Assembly (NCBI GenBank): GCA_036571765.1
Contig: BROE01000025.1
Span: forward strand, 3,414,414-3,478,413
DNA length: 64,000 nt
DNA from: Plecoglossus altivelis
Lineage: Eukaryota > Chordata > Actinopteri > Osmeriformes > Plecoglossidae
Reading direction: 5' to 3'
The translations under genes and the position numbers were made by a program. Under the pieces are notes generated by a model, which was given only the letters and a program-made list of their open reading frames with translations, was not told where the DNA came from and searched no databases. Below, one piece after another: positions 16,730-31,049 of the stretch (within the stretch, counting starts at the first letter, position 1; every line of letters begins with the position of its first letter).

Positions 16730-19700
16730 ACACACACACACAGAAGCTGCTACTCCGTAACATTCAGAATGTAACAACCCCGGCCCCCACATTGCTGTAC
16801 TCCCCCCCCCATCCTCCCTCCCTCCCACCCTGCACAGCACTGCAGAGGAAGAAAACACAAAGGCCCCGCCCCCAAACCCCCTCTTTCCCTCCCCCACCCC
16901 CTCTCCCCCCCCCACAACGTTGCATTGTCATGATGAAACAGCATGCAAAGATAAACAGAACAACGATAGGCTATTAGTAATAGAACAATAGTAGTCATAA
17001 GAATAAGAAGAACAACAATAATAATAATAATAATTGTCACAACAATAGTAGTCATAAAATAAAAAATAATCTTACAATGCAAACGTGACAGTAGTCCTTA
17101 AATGCTTCCGGTTATTGCTACAGTACCTTACAGTGTTGCTTTGTCACTTCGATGACCTTCCTTGTCCCCCCCCCCCTTCAGTCTGGCCAAGAGAGATATC
17201 ATGAACAAACAGAATACTTCTCTTAGCAGGGCTGGCTTGAATTCACTGTCTGGCTGACTTGTCTTGTTTCTCAAGTTTTAAGTAGCCCACTTACAAATGT
17301 GACTTGTTTTAGGCCAAATGGGTGTTTTTCACTCGGGGTTTTTGTGTGTGAATGACACAACCCATTATACGGACTCAATATGGACTTGGACAGTGAATTC
17401 GTTTCCCCCGTCACACACACACAACAAACACACCAAAGCCTTGTCTGGGTAGGTCACTAGGAGCCACCAGCAAATGAGACGTATGAAAACTGCCTCTTTT
17501 TCTTGCTGCAAAAGACAAGAAGAAGAGCTGCTTCCTGAGACGATTTGTAGTGCATCTAGACGCAAGTGATTGTCTTCAACTGGCCACTGACCTTCAGGCT
17601 GGACCAGGGGAGGGAGGGCCGGGGGGGGTATGAAGGAGATGAGGAGGGGTTCGGGGGGGGGCATGAAGGGGCTGTCTATGATGGTGGTAGACTGTGAGGG
17701 GGTCAGAAGTTGAGAGGGGGAGGGGGGGGGGTTGGGGCTCCGCTATGGGCCCACCAGATATAGATAAAGATTTTGGCCCACTGTGTCGCACGTTATGGAC
17801 ACATAATGTGCCTTCGACTAAATTCGTAGGAGACGGGTCTCATCGCAGCTCTGCCGAAGCTTAGACCGGCAGAGGTGAGCGGGGGGAGTCTCTGGTGGTC
17901 GCAAGCAGAACTGCACAAATTGAAACGTCAAATAACGGTTGGTGGGATCATTCCCACATCACCAAGTACCGGATTGCCGCTCCTCGCGCTGGTAAACTAC
18001 AATCAGAACGCGTTCTGAGAACCACCTTCACCCCAAAGCGACACAAACCTTCACAGTGGCCAGACGTTAATTAATTATTATTTTTTATCGCTGACAATGA
18101 AAAAAGAGAATCTACCGGAGTCAATAAATATCAAATTACAACTAACAAAGTTTAAAAAATAAATACAAGGACTCACGAAGGGATTGTCAATCACAGCTTT
18201 CTATAGAGGTTAAATAAAGTATTGCAACTAGGAATGGCGAAAGGTTTTCGCGGAGCTTGTTCGTGCGCTCTGTTGTCGTCATGGTATTCAAACAGCCCTC
18301 AATGTTCCGAGAGAGATGCTAATGGAATATTGACGCAGTGAAAGAAAACCAGATATCTCCATATAGTGCACTATAGTTTAATGACTGGCCTGCCCTTAGC
18401 ATTGTACGGAGGAGGAAGAGGAAAGGGAAGATATGGCTCGTTGTAGTCAGACCACGTACAATACTATCAGAAGTTAAGGTTCAGGAAGTAAAAAAAAAAA
18501 ACTGGGCTGGGTATCCCCCCCCCCCTTCCCCCAGAATGCACTGGGCCAGCTGATTCCAACATTGTTCATTAGAAGTCATTATGGTTGGTTGATGTTAATA
18601 GCTGCAGTGCAACACAAGAAGTGGAGGGGTTTCTACTTCCTGCTCCCGAACTGTTGCGCCTCTCTACTTCCTGTTCCCAAACAGGAAACACCTCTCTACT
18701 TCCTGCTCCCAAACCCGGAACACCTCTCTACTTCCTGTTCCCAAACAGGAACACCTCTGCCTAGTAAACTGCACAAGGGTCGGGGTAAGCGTGGACACCT
18801 GTGCAAAATGTGATCGACAACAATTCAGAGATTACCCTCCTCTACTCTGACCTTAACGAGAAGACCATCTGGGCCAGAATGGAGATCCAATTTCCAATTT
18901 CTTGTCATTGCTCCTTTATTTAAGGTTCAGGCATGTTGGAAGAGGCTACAGAGATTCACCTGACCATCTCAGAGTCCCGTAGACAAAGGGAGCTACAGTT
19001 GAGGAATGAGACACCTCCAGGGAAGTCTGCAACATTTGAGTATGGAGACGCACCCCAAAATGTGAGTGGATGAGGAAGGGTGGATGGAGGTGGGGGTGGA
19101 GTAGAGGATTCTGGGTAGCAGGCTGGGCAGCTAAAAGGTCCTCCTACATCTGATTGGACGGTTCTGATTGTTCGATAGCAGCCCAGCTTTTATGGGCGGA
19201 ATTATTGCAGCAAAAAACAATGATTGACAGGACGGTAGAACTGCCAAAAGTCTCTTTTTTCCCTCGTAAAATAGAATATTTATGTATATATAATCACCTT
19301 GAAAGTGGCCATTATTCTTTTTTTTTCTTTTTAGAAATCCTTTTTTAAAATTCTATGGTTGTCATTGGAAGGATGCTAAACCTTTCTCTACGTATTAACA
19401 GAGTCCAGACAAGGCTTTATCAACAAACCAAGATCAATCCCCAGTATTTCCCAATAATAAGTCTCATTTCAACTTTACAAATTCTGTACACATGAAACTA
19501 TCGGACAAAAAAAAGAAGAACCTAAAGCCCACATAGATGGGGTATTCAGTCCCAGACAGGAACAATCCAAAAAAAGGAATAAAAGAGAGTTCCAAAGATA
19601 AACAAACTTACCAATGAAACTTACCCAATTTGAAAAGACAGCTTAAAAATCGCTAGTTAAAGTCTGTACATTTCTGGTCAGTTCAGGAAGAGTTAGTCAC

Positions 19701-19918
19701 AGAGTGTTTGTTTTATATACATTCTTCAGACTGTATCGGTGACCTGGGTGGGATAAGTGCTGGACATTCCTAGTGTTGGCGGCTGGCGTGAATTGGGAGG
19801 GGGGAGGGGCGGGGGGACTGCTGTTGTCAACGCTCGACGGCTCACATCTGATGCGTATTCCATTCCAGGATGGCCCGCGTGGTCCGCCGCATTCGCTCGG
19901 GTTCGGGCGAGCGGGCGG
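15547..19918 (-). other. rorb: RORB 3' UTR (about 4.4 kb)
   Basis: Long UTR, as in mammalian RORB. It holds CA repeats (15722-15778, 16699-16742), (AAAC)n (15899-15935), (CT)n (16055-16099) and ATA repeats (about 17015-17033). AT-rich unique stretches are at 18060-18360 and 19230-19720. Confidence 0.6.
18630..18765. repeat. About 35-bp minisatellite x4 in RORB 3' UTR
   Basis: Four copies of a unit containing CTCTACTTCCTGTTCCCAAA followed by CAGGAACACCT, with small differences. Confidence 0.85.
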
Positions 19919-20086
19919 TCATTTGGGCGTGGCGATGGCGGCCATGTTGGCGTCGGGGTTGAAGAGTTCTTTGTAGAGCGGGGGGAAGAGGACATTGACG
20001 GTCTCCGGGTGCAGCTGCTGGAACGCCTGCAGCTCCTCGGTGTGCAGCGTGCACAGGGCCGACAGCGTCGGGATCCGGCCAATCAG
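19919..20086 (-). CDS. rorb: RORB last coding exon (H10-H12, AF-2)
   Basis: Reads LIGRIPTLSALCTLHTEELQ, AFQQLHPETVNVLFPPLYKE, LFNPDANMAAIATPK then TGA at 19921-19919. It contains the AF-2 helix; the last residues differ from mammals. Confidence 0.97.
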   Translation of the reverse strand: MIGRIPTLSALCTLHTEELQAFQQLHPETVNVLFPPLYKELFNPDANMAAIATPK

Positions 20087-23000
20087 CTGCGGAAGAGAGA
20101 CAGGAAATGATGTTCCGGAACCTACTTCTGCTGGTTCCTTCGGGGGGTAGGGGGGTGGAGATGTCTGGCCTAGACATGTGCGATGGTGTCTAGGTTTCTT
20201 CTAAACGTTCTGGCCGTCTACGGGTGACGGGGGGAGGAGGAGCCTACCTTTGCGAGCGCGTCCTCGTCCATGTGATTCTTCTGCATGATGTGCTGCAGAG
20301 CAAAGTAGATCTTCTCCTGCAGTTTCTGCACCTTCCTGGGCTCCATCAGCCACGGCCGGTCTGACGGGACAAAAGACGCAAGCACACATTGGCTAACACG
20401 GCCAGCCTGGGAACTTCTGGGTAAGTCCATCCCCAGGGAGGAGGCGATGGGTGTGGGCGAGCGCAGGTGACGGTGTGTGGGGTGTGCAGCTAGCTCACCT
20501 GTGGAGATGAGCACCGCCGCGGAGAACAGAGCGATCTCCTCCTCGGTGAGCTGGAGGGAGCACAGGCTCTTGGCGAAGTCGAACACCGCGCTGACCAGGT
20601 CATCGCAACCTGGAGGGAGAGAGGGAGGGGGGGGAAGACGGGAGGAGGAGAGAGGGAGGGAGAAGGAGAGAGAAGGCGAGGGGGAGGGAGAAGGAGATAC
20701 CACAAGAGAAGGAGGGAGCGTGAAGCCGAGAGAGAAGAAAAAAGGGAAGGAGGGAAGGAGGGAGAGGAAGGATGCTAGGTGAGCGAGCGTGATCGTCGTC
20801 ATGGTTTCGCCGATGACTGGCGTTCAGATGAAGCCGAACACGGTAGAGAGAGGGAGCTGCGTTACCTAGGGCTTTGAACATCTGCATCCCGCCGTACTTC
20901 CCCTCAAACAGCACGGTGTTGTTGAGAGGGTTAAAGGCCCGACACATTCTGACCAGAACCACCTCGAGACAACCTGGAGAGAGAGAGAGAGACCGAGAGA
21001 GAGAGAGAGAGACCGAGAGACAAGAGAGAGAGACCGAGAGAGAAGAGAGAGAGACCGGGAGAGAGAGAGAGAGAGAGAGAGACAGACCAGGAGAGTGAGA
21101 CACACATAGAGAAGGGGGGTTTGAGAGAGAGCCAAAAATAATAGGGATAACATTTGAACCAACGCATTCATCTTTGTCAAGCTTCTGTTTGAAAAGTATA
21201 ACTGCTACGTTGCTGATCGGAGCTTCCGGTGTGTTATTGGCCAGACTATGCGCTCGCTCAGCCTATCGGATCAAGAGCAACACCTGTTTTGACTCAGCAA
21301 TGGCATTCGCTGGAAGAATTCAAAGCACGGCCAGTTTTAAGAAACGTCCGACAGACACGCCGCACCCTGCCGGTGATCGCCAGTCCGTTCCCTCTCACCT
21401 GACTTGAGGAGAAGAATCTGGTCGTTCTGACAGAGTTCCATGAAGCCTGAGATCCGCTTGGCAAACTCCACCACGTACTGGATGGCATGGGTGATCTGGA
21501 TGGCGCACTGCTGCCACAGGACGTCACGCGTCTGCCAACACACACACACACACATGCACACGCTCAGTGTGACGGGGGCCATGTGTCCATCGCGTGTCTG
21601 AGTGCGTGTGTGAGTTTCTTGGGCTTGAGAGACCCTTGATAGGCTTCATCAGGAAAATATGACTGAGCACCAAAGATTGTTCCCAATTCTGTGGTTTTGT
21701 CCAATTCATACTTTGAGGACGCATAGTGCTTAGTCGGCAGATTGCGTGTGTGTGTGTGTGTGGTCTGAGCCTCTGGTGGGAAATATCCGTAGAAGATTTT
21801 TCAAAGGCTTCCTCTAATGACCCAGAATGCATCAGACAGAGAGGAATGAGGGAGAACTCGCCGATACACGCAAATACAAATGCTGCTTCCGCCAACAAGC
21901 ACTCACGTGGACACGCTTACACGCGCTCGCACACGCGGACACACTCGCACGCAAACGTAGACACGCGCGCGAAACGCACACGCAGACGGCGAGCTCTTCC
22001 GAGAGAGGGACAGAACGCCAAAGGGAAAGGGCGAGGGTACGAGGCGAAGAGAGAAGTTCGAATGACGGTAGAAGAAGAATATCCACACATACGCCCACGC
22101 ACACCCACATACCTTGTTCTGGTACATCTTGATGTCCTCGTAGGAGTGGGTCTGCCAAGCTAGCTGTTGCAGTTCCTCGGCGGTGTACTGGCAGGTTTCC
22201 AGGTGGGACTTGATGATGTTCTGGGCGATGCGATCTGGGCGAGAGGGAAACAGACCGTTTTAACACACAGGTACAGCTCGGCGGTTAGAGCATCCTGCCG
22301 CCCGATCGAAATGTCACGCGGTTCGCATCCGCCACCTGAACTGTACGTGACGTCGTCGATACTCGATTCAATCGCAACCGTTGGATCGATACTTTATTTC
22401 ATCGATGCCTTGTAAGCACGCATCGCCGACACGGGGGCACACGCCACAAACAAGCCACAAGCAAGACACAAGCAAGACACAAGCAATGGCCGATTCAGGA
22501 CCACCCTGGGAAGATTTACACTTTGGGGGGTTTAAACCGCAGTGAGGAAAGCTAACGCTAGCACTGTGTGACAGCTTCGGGACAGAGCACAGGGGGAGAC
22601 ACACAGTGGCGCCCTGTCAGCGCTCTGCGTCTAAGCCTGTCTGATCTCTTCCATCCTCCAGTCTCAGATAATCTCGCTGACTCACTTCCTCATGACGACT
22701 TCCCCCCCTCGCCTGCATGACAACTTCCTGCGCACCCAGTCTGTTCCTGCTTTTCACAATATCGCACACAGGCATGACCCTGGGGGGCGCCTTCCGGAAT
22801 ATCTGAAATATTAAATCCACTATAGCTATTTATGTACATGAAGGATTTTGTTTATTTCAGGTGACGAAGGTGACATTAATCCGTGAAGGTGTCAAATCCA
22901 GCTTTATTTGAACGGCAAATTTTGACAGGCAATGTCACCGAGAACTCCACGGATGCCCAAGGACCCGCACCCCTCTACACCCGGTGTCGTATGTGAACCC

Positions 23001-24978
23001 TGGAGGTGTCGTATCTGAACCCTGGAGGTGTCGTGCGTGACCCCTGAAGGTGTCGTGCGTGACCCCAGGAGGTGTGGCATCTTACCCAGCTCCCCCATGC
23101 CGACGTTGGACCCCAGCTGGCCGTCCTGGTAGGCTCCGTAGCTGAACAGGTTGGGCACTGGGGTGAGGTCGTACACAGGCTCCTGCTTAATGTGCTTCAT
23201 CCCCGCCATGTCCAGCCCCGACTGGTCCGGGGAGGGCTGGGTGGAGTCCAGACCGTGGTAGTACCCACCACCAGGGTGCCCCCCACCGCCGGCCCCCCCG
23301 GGAGGCCCCTTGGGCAGCTCGATGACGTGGCCGTTGGCGTAGGTGGCGCCGATGTCGTGGTTGAGGGTGCTGAGGCCGTTGGTGAGGCTGGAGGAGTAGA
23401 CCCGGGCCAGGGCCTCGGCCTCGCCCGCCTGCTGCTGCCTCTGCTCCTGCAGTCGCTGCTGGTGCTTCTGCACCTCAGCGTACAGGCTGTCCCGCTGCTT
23501 CTTGGACATGCGGCCGAACTTCACCGCTGGGGGGGGGGGAGCGGAAAGATGAGACAAACGGAAGGACGGAAGTAAGCCTGGATGTCCAGGTAAGACTGAA
23601 CGGGTCAGCTGTTGCCCTAGCCGGGATTCCCGCACCCTTTGCATCGTATCTAGACACGCAGACGTGGGCCACCGCAGCTGAAAACAGGATCCTGGCGTGT
23701 GTATATCGTGTGTGCGTGGGGACGTGCGTGGGCGCGCCTACCATCTCTGGACATCCCCAGGGCAAGACACTTCTGCAGACGACAGTGCTGGCAGCGGTTC
23801 CGGTTGGTCCTGTCGATGAGGCAGTTCCGCTGGCGAGGGCAGGAGTACGAGGCGTTGTTCTGTTGACTCCGTCTGAAGAAGCCCTGCGCGCGCACACACA
23901 CAGTCAAGCAGATCTGATTACACACCCTAATATTGGCATTAGATGCATGTCAGCTGTATGGTCACTTAAATCGTCAGGAAGGCTCCCATTATTTGGTGTG
24001 AGTGGGAGGTGTGCTGATACACAGAGGCGGGGAGAGAGATGGAGAGAAAGAAAAAGAGAGGTAGAAAGAGTAGATAGAGAGAGAGCGGGAAAGAGAGTAG
24101 CAAGACAAAGAGAAAAGGAGATAGATAAAAAGAGTCGATAGAGAGAAAAGGAGAGAGAGAAGAGAGAGTAGCGAGAGAGAGAGAGAGAGAGAGAAGGAGA
24201 GAGAGTGGAGAGTTAGAGGTAGAGAGACAGATGTACGAGAGACGCACCTTGCATCCTTCACATGTAATTACTCCATAGTGGATTCCTGATGACTTGTCTC
24301 CGCAGATTTTGCACGGTATAACTTCGATTTGGGCTGCGGAGAAGGAACACAAGTGCGCGGTCTGGTTACGTAACTATTCAAGCTTATTCGACGCCCCACG
24401 GTGACGGCGGCAGACCTGTTGCTAAGCGCCCAGGCTCTGCCCGCACCTCGCTCACCCTCAGCTCTGGATGGGGAGAATTATAGGTTGTGCGGTTGCAGTT
24501 AAAGTGTATATGAATGCGTGTCATGGTGACATTTGGACGAGCTGCGTGTGGTGTTGCGCTGAAAGGGATGTTCTGGTCTGTGTTATGGGCTGTTGTGGTC
24601 TGTTCAATCTTCCAGTCTTCGGAGAGTGAATCCTCTGGGTGCAACAAGGTTATATCATAAGGGGCACACGCATACACACATCCTCTACACACGCATATAC
24701 ACATCCTCTACACACGCATACACACATCCTCTACACACGCATACACACATCCTCTACATATGCATACACACATCCTCCATACATGCATACACACATCCTC
24801 CACATATACATACACACATCCTCCATACATGCATACACACATCCTCCATACATGCATACACACATCCTCCATACATGCATACACACATCCTCCACACGCG
24901 CACAAACACAAACACGCACACACACCTCTGGAAAGGAATTTGTCAGTAGGTAGTTTTACACATCTATGAATAAAATTA

Positions 24979-25042
<64 letters not shown>

Positions 25043-25795
25043 ATGTTTCTGCACTGCAAGAAACCCTGCCTGCCTTAAAGCAACCATCCCGTTTACTTAC
25101 AGTGGACAGCTAGCTCCATGATGTGCAGATTAGCTAGCATATATCCCCAGATGGACTACAGAGGAGCACTCGACCTCACCCCAGCAGCGAGGAGGTACTG
25201 ACAGCGCCGGGGACGGACAGATCCGCGAGTCGGCGTATCTATGCTGACGCGGCAGACTCACTATAAAGAGATTAGGCGCCCAATCTAATCCGAAATTATT
25301 TCCCAGTGCGGCAGACCCAGATTAGCTGCACCTGAAACAGCGATACCTGAGTAATCTCTCCTTCCCTTCCTGGACCTGCTGTTGGAGGACTAACTGTGGG
25401 CCAGCCTGGCTGGGGAGCAATCCTGCGTGTGTGTTCCTGTGTGGATGTGTGTGTGTGGATGTGTGTGTGTGGATGTGTGTGTGTGGATGTGTTTCTGTGT
25501 GTACGTGTGTGTGTGTGTAGATGTGTTTCTGTGTGTACGTGTGTATGATCGTGTTTCGAGTCAAACACGTGTGGTGTGGTGTGTAATGGCGCGTGTACCT
25601 GTGTGTAAGTGTTGTGGGTAAGATGTGTCTGTGAGTACCGTGTCGTGTGTGTGTAATAGTTCCTGTGTACACTGTCAGATGGTGTGTGTAGAATTGTTCG
25701 TGTGTAAACGGGTGCCCACCTCCCTGCTAAAATACCCGCTTAACAACCACCGCCTGCTCTACCTGCAAATTGCTACCCACAACCCAACACAACAC

Positions 25796-25834
<39 letters not shown>

Positions 25835-27982
25835 GTCTACAGCTCAGTCCAAGTGTGCTGATATAGGGTGGTCAAACCCGCAGATTGGTGTTTTAACACC
25901 CTGAGAAGCCACACAAGAATGACAATACTCAGACCCAACGAGAGGTTGAAACAAGGACAGTCCAAAAGACAACAAGACAACAACAGACAGAACTGCTGAG
26001 AAGAAAGAGAGACAAAGAAAGACAGAAAAGGAGAGAAAGAAAGAATGAAAAAGAGAGAGAGAAAAGAAAGACAGAGAGAGAGCAGAAGAGAGAGAGCGAG
26101 AAGAAGACAGAAGAGAGAGACAAGACAGAGAGACACAGAGCGACAGAGAAGAGAAGAAGAGAGCAGAGAGTGTCTTGTTCGACTGTGATAGAGGTGACCC
26201 ATGACACAGTACGCATTTCTGAACCATGCCAAGAAGTGCAAAGAGAGCAGCTGGCCTTTCGAGGCAAAACACAGACACACCACATCTCTCTCTCTCTCTC
26301 CTCTACTCCCTCTCTCTCCCCTCTCTACCATACTACACATGTCGCGCCATCTGTGAGTTCTCTGTCCTGCTTCTTTCTCCAACTCCGTCATCTACCTAAA
26401 AATTCTCTAGTCTCCCTCTTCACATCTCAGACATCCTATTTTCCTGTATCTAACCTCACAATTCCAACCTCACACCCCATACATCTCCTGGTCCCCTCCT
26501 CCCTCTGTCTCTCCCACTCTTTCTGTCTACTCTCCTCTCTGAAGATATTCTCCTTCTCACTTCTGTCCAGTGTCTCATCTCTATTTCTCCATCTACTATC
26601 AGCCACAAACCCTAGACAATCTCCCACAAGACCACTAAAACAACCCAACCTACACCCTCCCACCCACACAAACCCCCCCATCCAACAACCACCTCAGATC
26701 CAAACAATCATGCAAACAAATACCCCCCCCCCGAACCTCCTATCTTTTATCTCCACCCCGTCACCCCAGAACACCCGCACCAGACACTACACCAACACCA
26801 CAAACTACTCCTCGTTCTCGGGCGATCCAAGCGAGAAGCGGAAGGACCACGACTACCGGCTTTCGGCGTACACCACACACAACACAGCACAGGCAGCAAA
26901 ACGGTGTGAATGGAGCATAGCGCAGGATCCCTTTCTCATGAGTATTGTCAAAGGGTAAGACTCAAGACAGCGTTGCCAAACACCACGTTGAACCGTAAAC
27001 ACAACCACAAAACACTGGACAGTTTTGCGTGTGATGCAATATGTCCTGCGTGTCGTCTTCATTCATTATCATCTCTGTACCTTCACACACACACCTCGAA
27101 CCTGTTAAAGTTCAACATGTATCTAGGTAATGTTGTGGGATGTGAAGTGCATGTGTTGTATTGTGAGTGTGTGTGTGTGTCCTGAAGGACTGTTCCCACT
27201 GTATGACTGTGTGTTGTCCCCAGTGTATGTGAGTGTGCAAGAAAGAGTGTCCGTCTGTGTGTATGCGCGTGTGTGAGGAGGGGGTCATCAGGTGAGATAA
27301 AGAAGCAGACATGACAACGTCGCTGTTGCCATGGCGACTACCCTCTCGCTTCCCTCCTCTGGCTGTCACGGCAATAATCCGCTGCACAATTCTACCCTGG
27401 CAGGAAGTGATGTCAGCCCTGTAGCCTGTGGCTTAGCACAATGTACTAACATGATCTGGATTCACTCTGCTCACCCCAGCTACAGACTAGACTACAACCC
27501 CATAGTCCCCGGTCGTAATCAAAAGCGCCCTGTCATGATAATAAACCTGACACACTTTTAGGATGGTGAACCAGATCAGGCGGTGTTTCTAGCAGGGGGT
27601 AGATGCTGTAGGCTCGCTGTTGCAAACTATAGAATATTAATTCATCGCAGCTACTTGATTTGGGGACCTTCTTCTTCTTCTGCTTCTCCGTTGAGCTACA
27701 CCCATCCTGTCAGAGCTGCTACTACGCCCAAGCCTTAAGCACGACTAGACACGGCACGATCACACGACCCCGTGCTACCATCTTTCGACCCCCCTGGTTG
27801 GCCCGGAAGCTTCCACATGGGCCGCCTCTGCAGGTGTGGGTGTGGCCGCCCTCTGGCCCCCTTCAGCTGATTGGCTGCTGTGAGCTGTGGTGCGGGGCCT
27901 ATCAGGACGTGTTGGGTAAGTGATGGAGTGCAGTGCTGGCGATTCCATAACTAAGACGAGCTCAGGCCTGAGCTGTCTCTTG

Positions 27983-28042
<60 letters not shown>

Positions 28043-29320
28043 CGAGTGGGAGGGAGAGAGGGTGACAGGGAGGAAAAGGGGGAGATAAAGGGAGAGACGA
28101 AGAGCTGGGGAGAGAGGGAGGATGGTAGCAGAGGGAAGGAGGGAGAGAGACCCAGAGATAGAGGGGAACGTAGAGAGAGGAAGATTAGAAAAGAGAGCAC
28201 AAGAGAGAGGGAGGGAGTCGGGCGGAGGGAAAGAGAGGGGGATGGGAACAAGTGCGAGAGGGGGGGAGGGACGGGATGAAGGGGAAGGCCAGCGAGCGAA
28301 GGAGGTGGGGGTGAAGAGTGAAAGATGATCGTGAGGAACGTGCAGGGGAGCCGCTAAGCGCCGGGAAACGAGACACGAACATCTCGGCATCCATTAGGAA
28401 CACGGATGAGGCAGCCGAGAGCGGGTTTGTTTTAAGGTGTGTGCGTGTGCCTGTGCGCGGGCGCGTGTGGGTTGACATGGCACGTGAAGTGTGTTAATTG
28501 ATTTTTAATGATGTGGTGCGTCTCATGGGCTGAGCCAGTCTCTAAATAGAGTCCTAATTAGCTTCATCAAGAGAGAGAGAGCGAGAGAGCGGGGGGGAGG
28601 GGAGGGGGGGAGGAGGGGAGGGAGGGTTCTACAGCTAGTACAGCCGTCCTGGCTTCCCATAACACAGTTTATCGTGACGTACACAAACACACACACACAC
28701 ACACACACACATACACAATCATGTGCGTGCATCCATGCGCGCACACACGCCCCTAAAATAATACGCACGCACGCAAAAACACCATCATATGCGAAGACAC
28801 ACACAAAGACAATCGCTTCCATGCACACAGACACACACACACACACAGGTAGACGGGACCGGCTGCGCTGACTGGGGTGCAGTTCCTCATCGGCGGGCTG
28901 TTCTTCTCCTGCTCTACCACTAGATGGCTCTGCTCCTGCTCTTTCGGTGTGTGTAGCGTTACTAACGCTAACGGGTGTGTGTACCATGTGTGTATGTGCC
29001 TTTGTGGATCTGTTTTTATTTTGGAGTGAACATTACTGCGGGTGTGTGTGTGTGTGTGTGTTGCATAAGTAGGCTAAGGATGGCCAGACTGAACATGCAT
29101 GTTTTATCCTATCTGGGGGGGTTCCCCTCATCACTCCCCGCCCCGCACCGCCCAACCCTTCCCCCCCACCCTGCCCCCGGCAGTCCAGAATGTTCCATCC
29201 GGCCGCGGAAAGCAACAATAGCATCCTCATGTAGCACCGAGGAGGCCTCTTAAAAGGCTCACAAACTGAACCCTCTACTGTCAAATGTCAAAATAACTTT
29301 TGTTTTACTATACCAATATG

Positions 29321-29378
<58 letters not shown>

Positions 29379-31005
29379 TGTCTGTCTGTCTGTCTGGGTC
29401 TCTCCTTGGCTTGGTTTAGCCTTTAATTGATGAACCCTGTCTCGGTGCCCTCCCCCCCCCCGGGATCAGCTGCGGTTTGCCCGTGGAATCCGCCGCTGTG
29501 CTCTGATTGGCCGAGCCACGGTGGGAGCAGAAGGGGGCCATTGGCTGAACTCCAACACATTGATTCACACACGTAGATAAAAGCTCTCTACACGCACACG
29601 CACACAGACACACAATTGCACACGGATGCATGCACACAAACACACATGCATGTTCAAGGTCTTGATGATGCATGAAAGATCTAGAACCTCTGGGCACATT
29701 CTTTTGATGTAGGGAGATGGACTCTGCACCGAAAGAAATGACATGCACATTGTGAAGCGCAGTGATGTCATCACACACACACACCACACAACACACAAGG
29801 CAACACACCACACCACATGCAATCACCAACATAGAGAGAAGTGTTGGCATGGGAAAATAACTCCATGGGGCTGACACCCAAACACTGTCCCCCCCTCCCA
29901 CCTCTCGTCAACATACACAACCATCTGCCCCCTCAGGCCTGCCCCCGAAGAACACTGTACACCGCCCTCCCCCCCCAGCACCCCCTAGCCCCCCGACCTC
30001 CCCCCAAGCCCCCGTGACCCCTGCCATCCCCTTGACCCATGACCGCTCCTTCAGGAGGGAGAGAGAGCATTGGAGTGGAAGAAACAAGTCCAAGGTTGAT
30101 GGGCAAGACCCCCCCCCCTCCTCACCCATCCTCCCCCTTTCTTAGAACACACACGAATTTAACACAACACACACACACACACACATACACGGGGGAATGG
30201 ACGACCGTCACACACACGCACACACCCAGTCAAGGATGCTCGCACACACAATGTCCCGTGGACCCAAGGAGACACACAGTCGCAGCCACCGGGCGCACAC
30301 TCGCACGGATTCGGGGACGACCGTCAACAGCTCTCAGTGGAGGACGTCTGCACGCACACACACACACGCACACACACACACACACACACGCACACACACA
30401 TTTGATCGCTCCACGAACGCTGCTGGCACATTATCCCCGCCCCCATCCCCTCCCCCCCCCCCCCGTCCTTTCTAACAGTTTGTAATCCCCGCCTCCCTAC
30501 GAACTCTCCCTCTCCCTCACACTGTTCCTGCTGGAGCGGGCCACTTCACACTAATTCCTGATGACACTGTGTGTGTGTGCGCGCCCCCCCCCAAAAACAC
30601 AGCCATGTTGCTTCCCTGCTCGGGGAAAGCTAGTCATGAGCCATCGCATTGAACCAATTGGTCCTCAGTATAGCCGTCATGTGTGCACTGCAATGCTATG
30701 GCGCAGAACGTCCTGTGTGGACATGCGTGCGACGGCGTCGCTTTGAGATTTTCGAAAGTGTGTACGGAAGAGGAGGCTATTCAGGAGTGTAAATGAGTGC
30801 GTGTGAGAGTGTGTGTGTGTCTCCTCTCCCAGGGAATGCTGCTAATAGCTTGCCTCGGGCCACAATTTAAGTCAGTCTAACAAGGTTCTCCCCAAAGTGG
30901 CCCAGAGGGCAACTCAGAAAGACAAATTGATCACAAAGGCAATCAAAGTGCTCTCTCACTTCACCTGCTATCCATCTCTACGTCTCTCCCTCTCTTTCTC
31001 CCTTC

Positions 31006-31049
<44 letters not shown>

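Noticed and set aside
24660..24905. CRISPR-like regular array
   Set aside because: Units are contiguous near-identical minisatellite copies without unique spacers, in a vertebrate intron.
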